This document shows positions 1-10,813 of a stretch of DNA of 64,000 bases, piece by piece. The DNA comes from Bacteroidales bacterium. Its GTDB lineage: Bacteria; Bacteroidota; Bacteroidia; Bacteroidales; F082. The notes below the pieces were generated by a model. It was not told the DNA's origin and ran no database searches. It saw only the letters and a list, made by a program, of their open reading frames with translations. Every line of letters begins with the position of its first letter. Positions within the stretch are counted from its first letter, which is position 1. The DNA is taken from positions 46,225 through 110,224 of the forward strand of contig CAAGIO010000038.1 in assembly GCA_900769945.1 (NCBI GenBank), written 5' to 3'. A program made the translations under genes and the position numbers.

Positions 1-34
1 TTACGGCGGCGTTATTTTTCTCTTGAAATCAAAC

Positions 35-73
35 ACGCCTGTAAAACCAAGAATAACAATTGGTTACAGGCGT
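35..73 (-). terminator. hairpin downstream of tRNA-Thr
   Basis: Inverted repeat with arms CGCCTGTA and TACAGGCG plus an inner AACC/GGTT pairing, just past the 3' end of the minus-strand tRNA-Thr. The T-run after it on the minus strand is weak, so it may be a terminator or a processing hairpin. Confidence 0.45.
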
Positions 74-76
74 TTG

Positions 77-149
<73 letters not shown>

Positions 150-160
150 AAATAACGCTG

Positions 161-168
161 CAAAATTA
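161..168 (-). promoter_or_regulatory. -7 box of tRNA-Thr
   Basis: TAATTTTG on the minus strand matches the Bacteroidota -7 consensus TAnnTTTG and lies about 11 nt before the tRNA 5' end. Confidence 0.6.
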
Positions 169-211
169 CAATTTTTTTTATTTGTCACAACACTTTTTTC
201 TTTTTTTACGT

Positions 212-219
212 TATCTTTG
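212..219 (+). promoter_or_regulatory. -7 box of small membrane protein gene
   Basis: TATCTTTG on the plus strand, about 50 nt upstream of the ATG at 268. No convincing -33 TTTG is seen at the usual spacing. Confidence 0.5.
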
Positions 220-267
220 CAACCTATTTAGTCAAAAATCGTTGTACTAACGTTTAAAATATATATT

Positions 268-699
268 ATGGTTTGGAAACTTATTTCTGTCGCTCTACTG
301 TCAACAGTAAAAACATTGTTCGCTCCTTCATTAGGTTTTGCTGAAGGGCTCTCTTTCTTTTGGACATTCGTCTCTACTGCTATAGGAGGCATTATCGGGT
401 TCGTGGTGTTCTATTTCTTTATCGACAGAATAATAGCTTTGTTGAAGAGGAAAGATGAGATTGTCGCACTCACTCAGAAAAAAATCCGGAAGGCGAGACA
501 GATAATAAGTTGGAAGCGGAAATATCCTATAGGGTTATTTATCTTTATTCTACCTCTTCTTTCTATCCCTGTTATGGCGTTCATTATCAAGAGGTTCTAT
601 AATCATAACAAAAAAGTCTTTTCTTTATCATTTGTCTCGGTAACAGTTTTCTCACTTTTAGGCTGCATACTTTTCTCGCCTATCTTAGCCATAGTATAA
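268..699 (+). CDS. small integral membrane protein, function unknown
   Basis: A 143-residue protein that I do not recognise as a named family. It has an N-terminal hydrophobic stretch (about residues 3-25), a strong membrane segment around 30-52, a basic cytoplasmic-looking loop rich in Lys/Arg (about 58-85), and two more hydrophobic segments (about 88-108 and 118-140), so roughly four membrane passes. The ATG at 268 follows a TATCTTTG box. The gene stands alone between a divergent tRNA and a convergent ROK kinase gene. A shared hairpin at 752-788 ends transcription from both sides. No catalytic motif is visible. Confidence 0.75.
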   Translation: MVWKLISVALLSTVKTLFAPSLGFAEGLSFFWTFVSTAIGGIIGFVVFYFFIDRIIALLKRKDEIVALTQKKIRKARQIISWKRKYPIGLFIFILPLLSIPVMAFIIKRFYNHNKKVFSLSFVSVTVFSLLGCILFSPILAIV

Positions 700-751
700 C
701 AGGGTGATAAAGTGTTAGGTTAGATAAGCACGTTTTTATTAGAAATAAAGG

Positions 752-795
752 TTCTGTCCTGCAAATCAATGATTTAAACAGGACAGAATTATTTT
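752..795. terminator. bidirectional terminator between convergent genes
   Basis: Ten-bp perfect stem (TTCTGTCCTG at 752-761 with CAGGACAGAA at 779-788), extended inward by AAATCA/GATTT. It is T-rich just after the stem on the plus strand and before it as AAATAAAGG (T-rich on the minus strand). It lies between the converging 268-699 and ROK genes. Confidence 0.8.
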
Positions 796-808
796 TGTTA
801 AGAAGTCT

Positions 809-1768
809 TTACAATTGGCATAAAGCGGCTGCACCGAGTATAGCCACTTCATTATCAGCGAGTTCCGACACTCTGATATCGACTGTTCCTTTATATATGA
901 AGAGGAGGTTTTCTTCGAACGACTTGCGTAGAGGTTTCATCAGCACCTCGCCGGCATGAACAGGACCGCCCATAAGGAAGATGGCTTGTGGTGCCGAGAA
1001 TGTCACGGCGTTTGCCATTGCAACACCGAGGAGGTATCCAACGTTTTCGAAGGTCTGTATTCCGATAGGGTCGCCGGCGTTTGCAGCGTCGCCCACCATC
1101 TTTGATGTCAGCTTGTCAACAGGAATATCCTTTAACACGCCGTTATACATCGGCCTTTGCTCCATCAGCTCGATGGCAGTGCGGCGAATACCGGTGGCCG
1201 AGGTGTAAGTCTCAAGGCAGCCTTTCCTTCCGCAACCGCATTGGCGGCCGTTCAGGATAATTGTTGAATGTCCAAGCTCGCCGGCGGTGCTTGTAGAGCC
1301 GAGCACGAGTTTCCTGTCGATGATGATGCCGCTGCCGACACCCGTTCCGAGGGTGAAGGTGATAAAATGGTCTAAGTCTTTTGCCCCGCCATATATCATC
1401 TCGCCGTATGCAGCAGCGTTGGCGTCGTTCGAGACAACAATCTTTGTGTCAATGTATTGCTTCATCAGCTCGACAAGCTTCACATTGCCTTTGAAGTTGA
1501 GGTTCGGGGCGTTGTCGATGCTTCCCATGTATGTGTTCCCGTTGGGCGCGCCTATCCCGATGCCATCGATTTCAACGATGTTGTTCCTCCCAAGCAGCTC
1601 GTTGATCTTCTCCGCCATGTCCTTCACATATTGGTTCGCATCGTAGTATTCGTTAGTCTTAAGATTTACTTTGTCAATGATTTTCCCGTCGTTTCTGACA
1701 AGCCCGATATCGGTGTTTGTGCCTCCAATATCGATTCCGATAGAGTAAGATATTTGCATATTGTACAT
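809..1768 (-). CDS. ROK-family sugar kinase (glucokinase-like)
   Basis: A 319-residue cytoplasmic ATP-dependent hexose kinase of the ROK family, probably phosphorylating glucose or an N-acetylated amino sugar at C6. The N-terminal phosphate-binding motif DIGGTNTD is at about residues 13-20. GELGH is followed by the ROK zinc motif CxCGxxGCxE near residues 175-185. The short N-terminus without a helix-turn-helix makes it a kinase rather than a NagC-type repressor. Two ATGs are possible (1768 or 1759). The TACTTTTG box at 1779-1786 favours a short leader, so 1759 may be the real start. It is monocistronic and divergent from ileS. Substrate specificity cannot be read from the sequence. Confidence 0.9.
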   Translation of the reverse strand: MYNMQISYSIGIDIGGTNTDIGLVRNDGKIIDKVNLKTNEYYDANQYVKDMAEKINELLGRNNIVEIDGIGIGAPNGNTYMGSIDNAPNLNFKGNVKLVELMKQYIDTKIVVSNDANAAAYGEMIYGGAKDLDHFITFTLGTGVGSGIIIDRKLVLGSTSTAGELGHSTIILNGRQCGCGRKGCLETYTSATGIRRTAIELMEQRPMYNGVLKDIPVDKLTSKMVGDAANAGDPIGIQTFENVGYLLGVAMANAVTFSAPQAIFLMGGPVHAGEVLMKPLRKSFEENLLFIYKGTVDIRVSELADNEVAILGAAALCQL

Positions 1769-1778
1769 TTTTTTAGTG

Positions 1779-1786
1779 CAAAAGTA
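1779..1786 (-). promoter_or_regulatory. -7 box of ROK kinase gene
   Basis: TACTTTTG on the minus strand, 10 nt before the first ATG. It is divergent from the ileS promoter about 45 bp away. Confidence 0.6.
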
Positions 1787-1828
1787 AAAAATTCTATCAT
1801 AATCACAAACAAAATCATTCTTTTTTTA

Positions 1829-1836
1829 TATCTTTG
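1829..1836 (+). promoter_or_regulatory. -7 box of ileS operon
   Basis: TATCTTTG on the plus strand, 33 nt upstream of the ileS ATG. It fits the TAnnTTTG consensus. Confidence 0.65.
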
Positions 1837-1869
1837 CGAAATGTTTATTAAAGAAATATCTAACATTTT

Positions 1870-4800
1870 ATGAAAGACGCATATCGCGAATATAAATTCT
1901 TGAATCTCACAAATGTTGCAGATGAGGTTCGTAAATATTGGGAAGACAATGATATTTTCCAGAAAAGTGTAGAGAACACCAAAAACGGCACAGCTTATGT
2001 GTTTTATGAGGGACCTCCTTCAGCTAACGGAATGCCGGGCATACATCACGTCATGGCAAGGACGATAAAGGACACCTTCTGCCGTTTCCAGACATTAAAA
2101 GGAAAATATGTGAGCCGTAAAGCAGGCTGGGACACACACGGCCTGCCCGTAGAACTCGGCGTTGAGAAGAAACTCGGCATCACAAAAGAAGATATAGGAA
2201 AGAAAATCAGTGTTGACGAATATAATAATGCTTGCCGCGAGGAAGTGATGAAATATAAGGACAAATGGGACGACCTCACCCGCCAGATGGGCTACTGGGT
2301 TGACCTTAACGACCCTTATATCACCTTCACTAATGAATATATCGAGACACTATGGTACCTACTGGCAGAGTTATATAAAAAAGGTCTGCTCTATAAGGGA
2401 TACACCATTCAGCCGTTCTCTCCTGCCGCCGGAACAGGACTCAGCTCACACGAGTTGAACATGCCGGGCTGCTACCGCGATGTGAAAGACCTTACCTGCG
2501 TCGCCATGTTCCGCCTGAAAGCCGAACAGAGGAAACTTCAGAAGCTGCCTTTCGATGCCGACATCAACTTCAACGATGTGCAGGTCGTGGCATGGACTAC
2601 TACACCATGGACACTCCCGTCAAACACTGCCCTCGCCGTAGGACCGAACATTGAGTATAACCTCGTAAGAACCGTCAACCCTACCGACGGAACTCCTGCG
2701 TTCCTCATCTTAGGGAAACCACTCATGAACTCCTTCTTCCCTTCTGAAGAAGAGAAGCCTTCGTTTGAGGACTTTAAGGTGGGAGACAAGAAACTTCCTT
2801 ATGAGGTGCTCGGCACTTGTAAAGGTAAAGACCTCGTTGGCCTTGATTATGAGCAGCTTATCCCTTGGGTCACACCTGATGGTGACGCCTTCCGTATCAT
2901 TCCTGGCGACTTCGTCACAACAGAAGATGGTACAGGCATAGTGCATATCGCCCCTACCTTCGGAGCCGATGATAACCGCGTGGGCAAACTGAACAATATC
3001 CCTCCGCTCCAACTTATCGACAAAGACGGCAAGGCACAGCCTATGGTTGACCGCACAGGTAAGTTCTTTGTTATTGAAGACCTTGACACCGAATGGGTTA
3101 AAACACATCTCAATATTGATGAATATTCCAAATACGCTGGAAAATTCGTTAAAAACGCATACGACCCGACAAAGACTGACAAGGACATCTCCTTAGATGT
3201 CGAGATCGTCGTCATGCTTAAAGAACAACGCAAATTGTTCAAGAGCGAGAAACATACTCACAACTATCCGCACTGCTGGAGAACCGACAAACCTGTTCTC
3301 TATTATCCACTCGACAGCTGGTTTATCAGAACTACCGCGTTGAAAGACAGAATGATAGAACTGAATAAGACTATCAATTGGAAACCGGAGGCCACTGGTT
3401 CTGGCCGTTTCGGCAACTGGCTTGAAAACCTTGTTGACTGGAACTTGTCGCGTTCGAGATATTGGGGCACTCCTCTTCCAATTTGGAGGACGGAAGACGG
3501 CACCGAGGAAATCTGCATAGGAAGCGTCAAACAGCTGCGTGAGGAGATAGAGAAGTCAATAGCAGCTGGATTTATGACTGACAACCCTTATAAGTCGGAG
3601 GACTACACTAAGTTCGACCTGCACCGCCCGTATATCGACAATGTCGTCCTTGTGTCTGCATCTGGGAAGAAGATGTTCAGGGAGCCAGACCTTATCGACG
3701 TCTGGTTCGACTCAGGCGCAATGCCTTACGCACAGATACACTATATGGGTGAGGAAGGGAAACTTAACGACAAGACATTCCCTGCCGACTTCATTGCAGA
3801 AGGCGTTGACCAGACACGCGGCTGGTTCTTCACCTTGCATGCCATTGCTACAATGGTGTTCGACAGCGTGGCGTTTAAGAACGTCATCTCTAACGGACTC
3901 GTGCTCGATAAGAACGGCAACAAGATGTCGAAACGTCTCGGTAATGCCGTTGACCCGTTCGGCGCGATATCTAAATACGGCGCCGACGCAGTGAGATGGT
4001 ATATGATAACTAACTCACAGCCATGGGATAACCTGAAGTTTGACGAAGAAGGCGTTGACGATGTCCGCCGTAAGTTCTTCGGTACTCTATACAACACCTA
4101 TGCTTTCTTCGCTCTCTACGCCAATATTGATAAATTCGACTATAGCGATGCTGACATACCATTCGAGCAGCGTCCAGAGATTGACAGATGGATTATCTCT
4201 GAGCTCAACTCTTTGGTAATAGAGGTTGAGAAAGACTATGAGAGCTATGAGCCTACAAAAGCCGGCCGTGCAATAGCACATTTCGTCGATGCGCACCTCA
4301 GCAACTGGTATGTGCGCCTCTCACGCCGCCGCTTCTGGAAGAGCAACAGCTCAACAGACAAGACATCAGCGTACCAGACACTCTACACCTGCCTCGATAC
4401 CTTGTCGCGTCTCATCTCTCCAATAGCTCCTTTCTTCGCCGAACAACTGTATCGTGACCTTAACAATGTGACAGGCCGCGATAACGCAATATCTGTGCAT
4501 CTCACATCTTTCCCAACAGCAAATGAGAGTTTCATCGACAAGAAACTTGAGGAACGTATGGAGATGGCCCAACTCGTGGCATCAATGGTGCTGTCACTCA
4601 GAAAGAAAGCCAACATCCGTGTTCGCCAACCGTTGTCTAAGATAATGATACCTGTCATGTCAGACGAACAGAAAGAGCAACTCGAGAAAGTGGAAGGACT
4701 CATTCTCTCTGAAGTCAATGTGAAGAAAGCGGAATACCTGACAGGTGAGCTTAACATCCTTGTGAAGAAAGTGAGACCAAACTTCGCATCGTTGAAGACA

Positions 4801-5286
4801 CGCTACAGCCGCCTTATCGGACCGCTCACCAAGTTCTTCAATGCGATGACACAAGAGGATATCCGTAAGTTCGAACAGAACAACGGCACCACTACAATTA
4901 TCGATGGACAAGAAGTTAACCTCATCCTTGAAGATGCACTCATCACCACTGAGGATATTCCGGGCTGGACAGTGACGACGCAGGATAACGTCACCGTGGC
5001 ACTCGACATCACCATAACACCTGACTTGTTTGAGGAAGGACTTGCAAGGGAAATCATCAACCGTGTCCAGAACATGAGGAAAGAGAAGGGATTAGAGGTG
5101 ACCGACAAGATAATCCTCACGATAGAGAAGAACGCGGATATTCTAAAGTCGGTGGAGCGTTTTGGAGAATACATCTGCTCGGAGACTCTTGCGACACTTC
5201 AGCTTGTTGATGCCGCCGGCGATGCTGCCGAGACGCAGGAACTCGTTGATAATATCTTCGCAAAGATTGCAATACAGAAACTGTAA
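1870..5286 (+). CDS. ileS: isoleucyl-tRNA synthetase
   Basis: Charges tRNA-Ile with isoleucine in the cytoplasm. It is a class I synthetase of 1138 residues. The HIGH-type signature PSANGMPGIHH is at residues 50-60, and KMSKR begins at K685. An editing (CP1) insertion lies between them, and an anticodon-binding helical domain follows. The C-terminus shows no CxxC pairs, unlike the E. coli-type enzyme with its terminal zinc domain. This and the length fit the longer, eukaryote-like type found in Bacteroidota, a type often associated with low mupirocin sensitivity (family knowledge, not tested here). It heads a run with a DksA-like gene, lspA and atpDC. Confidence 0.98.
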   Translation: MKDAYREYKFLNLTNVADEVRKYWEDNDIFQKSVENTKNGTAYVFYEGPPSANGMPGIHHVMARTIKDTFCRFQTLKGKYVSRKAGWDTHGLPVELGVEKKLGITKEDIGKKISVDEYNNACREEVMKYKDKWDDLTRQMGYWVDLNDPYITFTNEYIETLWYLLAELYKKGLLYKGYTIQPFSPAAGTGLSSHELNMPGCYRDVKDLTCVAMFRLKAEQRKLQKLPFDADINFNDVQVVAWTTTPWTLPSNTALAVGPNIEYNLVRTVNPTDGTPAFLILGKPLMNSFFPSEEEKPSFEDFKVGDKKLPYEVLGTCKGKDLVGLDYEQLIPWVTPDGDAFRIIPGDFVTTEDGTGIVHIAPTFGADDNRVGKLNNIPPLQLIDKDGKAQPMVDRTGKFFVIEDLDTEWVKTHLNIDEYSKYAGKFVKNAYDPTKTDKDISLDVEIVVMLKEQRKLFKSEKHTHNYPHCWRTDKPVLYYPLDSWFIRTTALKDRMIELNKTINWKPEATGSGRFGNWLENLVDWNLSRSRYWGTPLPIWRTEDGTEEICIGSVKQLREEIEKSIAAGFMTDNPYKSEDYTKFDLHRPYIDNVVLVSASGKKMFREPDLIDVWFDSGAMPYAQIHYMGEEGKLNDKTFPADFIAEGVDQTRGWFFTLHAIATMVFDSVAFKNVISNGLVLDKNGNKMSKRLGNAVDPFGAISKYGADAVRWYMITNSQPWDNLKFDEEGVDDVRRKFFGTLYNTYAFFALYANIDKFDYSDADIPFEQRPEIDRWIISELNSLVIEVEKDYESYEPTKAGRAIAHFVDAHLSNWYVRLSRRRFWKSNSSTDKTSAYQTLYTCLDTLSRLISPIAPFFAEQLYRDLNNVTGRDNAISVHLTSFPTANESFIDKKLEERMEMAQLVASMVLSLRKKANIRVRQPLSKIMIPVMSDEQKEQLEKVEGLILSEVNVKKAEYLTGELNILVKKVRPNFASLKTRYSRLIGPLTKFFNAMTQEDIRKFEQNNGTTTIIDGQEVNLILEDALITTEDIPGWTVTTQDNVTVALDITITPDLFEEGLAREIINRVQNMRKEKGLEVTDKIILTIEKNADILKSVERFGEYICSETLATLQLVDAAGDAAETQELVDNIFAKIAIQKL

Positions 5287-5294
5287 ATTTTAGG

Positions 5295-5322
5295 TGTGGG
5301 GAGATTGCCTCATCTCCTCACA
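5295..5322 (+). terminator. hairpin between ileS and the DksA-like gene
   Basis: Arms TGTGGGGAGAT and ATCTCCTCACA form a stem with one mismatch and a 6-nt loop, 9 nt after the ileS stop. No T-run follows, so partial termination or mRNA stabilisation is as likely as full termination. Confidence 0.45.
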
Positions 5323-5357
5323 AACTTTAACATAATAATAACTTAAACATTAACGCC

Positions 5358-5758
5358 ATGGAAGACTTAATCAGCAATTCTAACGAGAAGAACAGGTACA
5401 GTGACGAGGAACTGGAAGAATTCAAGGCACTTATCTTGGAACGCCTTGATAAAGCAAGGAAAGACCTCTCCCTTTTGCAGGAGAACGTCATCGGCGGGGA
5501 TAATAGTGCTGACGACACGGCTCCTACATTTAAGATTCTTGAAGAAGGCTCCTCTGTATTATCAAAGGAGGAGAATAGTGCCTTGGCAGTGCGACAAGCA
5601 AAATACATTCAAAACCTTGAGAACGCGCTGATAAGGATTGAGAATAAGACCTATGGAATCTGTAGAGTTACTGGAAAGCTTATTCCAAAAGAGCGTTTGC
5701 GCGCCGTGCCACATGCCACATTAAGCATGGATGCCAAGTTGAATCAGAATAAGAAGAA

Positions 5759-5762
<4 letters not shown>
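5358..5762 (+). CDS. TraR/DksA-family regulator, zinc site degenerate
   Basis: A 134-residue protein of the DksA/TraR family, which binds the RNA polymerase secondary channel. The N-terminal half is a charged helical coiled-coil region (about 14-45 and 68-97) with an acidic tip (D48 to D53 in GGDNSADDT). The C-terminal segment YGICRVTGKLIPKERL (about 99-114) sits where DksA has a four-cysteine zinc finger, but only C102 remains. The family is common in Bacteroidota directly between ileS and lspA, as here. Its stop overlaps the lspA ATG by 4 nt (ATGA), so the two are translationally coupled. Confidence 0.88.
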
Positions 5763-7847
<2,085 letters not shown>

Positions 7848-7850
7848 GCC

Positions 7851-8087
7851 ATGAAACTGCAAATTCTCTCACCGGAAAAACAAATCTTCAACGACGACAC
7901 CGTCCTCGTGCAACTGCCGGGAACTGACGGCTTGTTCGAAATCCTCAATAACCACGCACCCATGATAGCCTCCCTCGGCGAAGGCCGTATCAAAGTGCAA
8001 CTCCCTGACGAGTCATTGCAGTTCTTTAATATTAGAGGCGGCGTGGTGGAGGTCTTGAATAATAAAATCCTCGTCCTCGCAGATTAG
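7851..8087 (+). CDS. atpC: F1-ATP synthase subunit epsilon (short form)
   Basis: A 78-residue epsilon subunit, linking the gamma stalk to the c-ring in F1Fo-ATP synthase. Only the N-terminal beta-sandwich is present (MKLQILSPEKQ start; PGTDGLFEILNNHAPMIASL at about 23-42; the strand FNIRGGVVEVLNNK at about 60-73). The C-terminal helical hairpin found in about 135-residue proteobacterial epsilon subunits, which can inhibit ATP hydrolysis, is absent. Short epsilon subunits are usual in Bacteroidales. It is separated from atpD by 3 nt and followed by a terminator hairpin, so the unit ends here. Confidence 0.95.
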   Translation: MKLQILSPEKQIFNDDTVLVQLPGTDGLFEILNNHAPMIASLGEGRIKVQLPDESLQFFNIRGGVVEVLNNKILVLAD

Positions 8088-8098
8088 TCTTAAATAGG

Positions 8099-8156
8099 AA
8101 TCTCACAAATATGTTGATTATCAAGTATTTATCAATTATATGTGAGATTTCTTTTT
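8099..8156 (+). terminator. terminator after atpC
   Basis: Outer arms AATCTCACA and TGTGAGATT form a 9-bp stem, with an inner TTGAT/ATCAA pairing, followed by TCTTTTTATT. It lies 11 nt after the atpC stop codon. Confidence 0.8.
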
Positions 8157-8163
8157 ATTAAAT

Positions 8164-8209
8164 AGTAAAAACTTTTACTTTTTTTTAAAAAATGGTAAAA
8201 ACTTTTACT
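8164..8209 (+). promoter_or_regulatory. tandem palindromic operator
   Basis: Two near-identical palindromes: AGTAAAAACTTTTACT at 8164-8179 and GGTAAAAACTTTTACT at 8194-8209. Each has 6-7 bp arms around a 2-nt centre. Their centres are exactly 30 bp apart (about three helical turns). The downstream copy covers the -33 region of the promoter whose -7 box is at 8218-8225. The layout suggests cooperative binding of a dimeric regulator that controls the porin-YeiH unit. Confidence 0.7.
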
Positions 8210-8217
8210 TTTTTGTG

Positions 8218-8225
8218 TACTTTTG
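8218..8225 (+). promoter_or_regulatory. -7 box of porin-YeiH operon
   Basis: TACTTTTG, a match to TAnnTTTG, 38 nt upstream of the porin ATG and 8 nt downstream of the second palindrome. Confidence 0.7.
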
Positions 8226-8263
8226 CAACGTCATTTGTTAATAATTCAAAAAAAATAAAAAAA

Positions 8264-9364
8264 ATGAACTTAAAGAAATTTTTACTATCATTCGCAATGC
8301 TGACGTTCGTAGCAGTTACGGCTGTCAGCGCACAAGAGACAAAAGACAAGAAGGAGTTTGCTATTTCCGATTATCTGAAGATCTCAGGTAACTTAGACCT
8401 TGAATATGACAATCTCCATTGGAAGCAAAACGACGGCTCGATGAAAGAGACAAGCACATTCAATCTCCGCCGTGGTCGTTTGGTCGCCTCGGGCAACATC
8501 ACCAAGCAGCTTGAGTTCAAGTTCCAGCTTGAGATGGCATCGAATCCGAGAATCTTAGATGCCTACATGAAGTTGAACTTACACAACAGTTTCCAGATTC
8601 GCATCGGGCAGGGAAAGATTCCGTTCACCATTGAGAATCCATACGCTCCATCATTCCTCACCATTGACAACACACAGGTGATCAACGCGTTATCAGGAAT
8701 GGGCTCTGATCCTCTCATCGCAAATAACAAATATGGTGGCGGTCGTGAGATGGGTGTCGCTATCATGGGCGGCTTCATTGAGAGAGAAGGCTACAGCGTC
8801 ATCAACTATAATATAGGTATTTTCAACGGCAACGGCATCAATGTAAAGAACGACAATCTGAGTTTCGCCTACGTTGGTCAGTTAGAAATCAAGCCTATTA
8901 AAGACCTCAAGTTCCATGCTTCAGCATATCTCGGCGAGTACAAGCTCAATGACAGCGTCGAGAAGGCTTTGAGAAACCGCTATGCTGTTGGTGCTGAATA
9001 TTCTTCAAAGACATGGATGCTTCGTTCAGAATATGTATGGGGAGTAACCGAGTTGAATGACAATCCGGCGGTGCTTGCTTCAACAATGAACCAGAAATCA
9101 GATGGTTTCTATGCACAGGCGGCATACAACTTCTATCTCAAATGCAAGAACGGGAAGACACAGACATTATATCCAGTGGTGCGTTACGACTATTATGCAA
9201 AAAATTCAGAAGTCAACGCTGGCAAGTCAACATATTGGCTGGCAGGTATAGGCTGGTGGCCTGAGAAACACCTCCGTTTCCAGCTTAACTACACTTTAAG
9301 GCATGAGATTGGGAAAGAGAACCTCGGTCACTATGTAGCGGCACAAGCCACTGTCAAATTCTAA
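8264..9364 (+). CDS. outer-membrane porin, OprO/OprP-like (phosphate-selective porin family)
   Basis: A 366-residue outer-membrane beta-barrel. The ATG at 8264 gives a clean signal peptide (MNLKKFLLSFAMLTF to VSA|QE, about 22 residues). An upstream in-frame start at 8192 lies inside the operator and before the -7 box, so it is rejected. The mature protein has alternating amphipathic strands. It starts with an ISGNLDLEYDN strand, continues with FNLRRGRLVASG and LEFKFQLEMA, and ends in an aromatic C-terminal strand (ATVKF), the usual barrel-assembly signal. The family conducts anions such as phosphate. Cotranscription with a YeiH-type putative sulfate exporter suggests movement of a sulfur or other oxyanion, which is inference. 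Confidence 0.88.
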   Translation: MNLKKFLLSFAMLTFVAVTAVSAQETKDKKEFAISDYLKISGNLDLEYDNLHWKQNDGSMKETSTFNLRRGRLVASGNITKQLEFKFQLEMASNPRILDAYMKLNLHNSFQIRIGQGKIPFTIENPYAPSFLTIDNTQVINALSGMGSDPLIANNKYGGGREMGVAIMGGFIEREGYSVINYNIGIFNGNGINVKNDNLSFAYVGQLEIKPIKDLKFHASAYLGEYKLNDSVEKALRNRYAVGAEYSSKTWMLRSEYVWGVTELNDNPAVLASTMNQKSDGFYAQAAYNFYLKCKNGKTQTLYPVVRYDYYAKNSEVNAGKSTYWLAGIGWWPEKHLRFQLNYTLRHEIGKENLGHYVAAQATVKF

Positions 9365-9387
9365 ATAAACAATTGATAATTAACTAT

Positions 9388-9423
9388 TATGGTGCATATT
9401 GCATGATTTCTTTATGCACCATA
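9388..9423 (+). terminator. perfect 11-bp hairpin between porin and YeiH genes
   Basis: TATGGTGCATA (9388-9398) and TATGCACCATA (9413-9423) are exact complements around a 14-nt loop. Only a delayed T-run (9431-9436) follows, just before the next ATG. It is probably an attenuator or an mRNA-stability element that sets the porin to transporter ratio. Confidence 0.5.
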
Positions 9424-9439
9424 GCATAAATTTTTTGAT

Positions 9440-10813
9440 ATGGAAAAAAATAACGACATCGTAACTGCAGGAAAGACAAACATTTCCGACCTTTGGAAGA
9501 AAGAAGACTGGTTGGCTTGCTGGATAGGATTCATCGTCATTGCGATAGGATGCGTCTCGGTGCTTACAGGCTGGTTTGATTTCTCCGCTTTGAAATTCTC
9601 CACATGGTATATATGGGAAGACAAAGGCACTTTTGCCGAGTCGATGGGTAAACAGCTTAATGGCGCGTTCGTTGGCAAGCTGTTGCGCACCTTCATTGTC
9701 CTTGGAATACTATTCGCTGCCGGCGCCAAGCTGATGGGCAAAGAGCTTAAGAAATATGTCCCGGCATTTATCGGTCTGTTTGTGATAGCACTACTTGTAC
9801 GCTGGGTCAGCGCCGAGTTCACCCTGAACCGTTACCTTGAATGGGCATTCTGGGCGCTACTTATCGGACTTATCATCTCCAACACCGTCGGCACTCCAGA
9901 ATGGCTCAAACCCGCTGTGATGACGGAATTCTACATTAAAACCGGTCTCGTCATCATGGGCTTCAGCGTGCTTTTCTCTAACATCGCCAAATTCGGTCTT
10001 TATGGACTCGGAATCGCATGGATTGTCACCCCATTAGTGATTATCTTCATGTGGTGGTTAGGAACAAAAGTGTTTAAGATAGACAACAAACCGCTTGTTA
10101 TCACACTTGCGAGCGCGACGAGCGTGTGCGGTACAAGTGCGGCAATTGCTACGGGTGCTGCGGCTAAGGCAAAGAAAAGTGACTTGTCAATGGCGGTATC
10201 AATCTCTATTATCTTCACCATTCTTATGATGGTATTCGAACCAATAATCATCAAAGCTTGCGGAATGAATCAGTTGATGGGCGGCTCCCTTATTGGTGGA
10301 ACCGTTGACAGCACTGGTGCAGTGGTCGTCGCCGGTACAGCACTTGGTGAGGAAGCTCAGAAAGCCGCTGTGCTCGTGAAATCAATACAGAATATCCTTA
10401 TCGGATTCATCGCATTCTTCGTCGCCCTCTTCTTCGCCACAAAAGTTGACAAGAACCCTAACGAGAAGGTGGGCGCAAAAGAAATATGGTACAGATTCCC
10501 TAAGTTTATCATCGGTTTCTTCGTGGCGTCATTAGTCGCATCGTTCATTATACAACCTTTATTTAACACTCCTGACTATAATGCTGTAGGTTCTATCAAC
10601 AAGGTCCTTGACCAATATAAGAACTGGGCGTTCGTGTTAGCGTTCACAAGCATAGGCCTTGACACCAACTTCAAGGAGATTGCAAGGCAGATGCACGGCG
10701 GTAAAGTCCTCTGGCTTTACATCATCGGCCAGGTGTTTAACATCGGCCTTACGTTATTCGCCGTATGGTTCCTGCTCTCAGGTGTGGTGTTCCCAATACC
10801 AGTCCTCGACTAA
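9440..10813 (+). CDS. YeiH-family putative sulfate exporter
   Basis: A 457-residue inner-membrane protein with about ten hydrophobic segments. It matches the YeiH / conserved hypothetical 698 family, annotated as putative sulfate exporters. Family-like segments include MEFYIKTGLVIMGFSVLF-like text near residues 154-171, SATSVCGTSAAIATGAAA (about 225-242) and the GGTVDSTGAVVVAGTALG region (about 285-302). The protein is about 100 residues longer than the E. coli homologue, with extra segments near the N-terminus (about 30-90). It is downstream of the porin in one operon, and its stop overlaps the next small gene (TAATG). The transported substrate is unproven. Confidence 0.85.
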   Translation: MEKNNDIVTAGKTNISDLWKKEDWLACWIGFIVIAIGCVSVLTGWFDFSALKFSTWYIWEDKGTFAESMGKQLNGAFVGKLLRTFIVLGILFAAGAKLMGKELKKYVPAFIGLFVIALLVRWVSAEFTLNRYLEWAFWALLIGLIISNTVGTPEWLKPAVMTEFYIKTGLVIMGFSVLFSNIAKFGLYGLGIAWIVTPLVIIFMWWLGTKVFKIDNKPLVITLASATSVCGTSAAIATGAAAKAKKSDLSMAVSISIIFTILMMVFEPIIIKACGMNQLMGGSLIGGTVDSTGAVVVAGTALGEEAQKAAVLVKSIQNILIGFIAFFVALFFATKVDKNPNEKVGAKEIWYRFPKFIIGFFVASLVASFIIQPLFNTPDYNAVGSINKVLDQYKNWAFVLAFTSIGLDTNFKEIARQMHGGKVLWLYIIGQVFNIGLTLFAVWFLLSGVVFPIPVLD

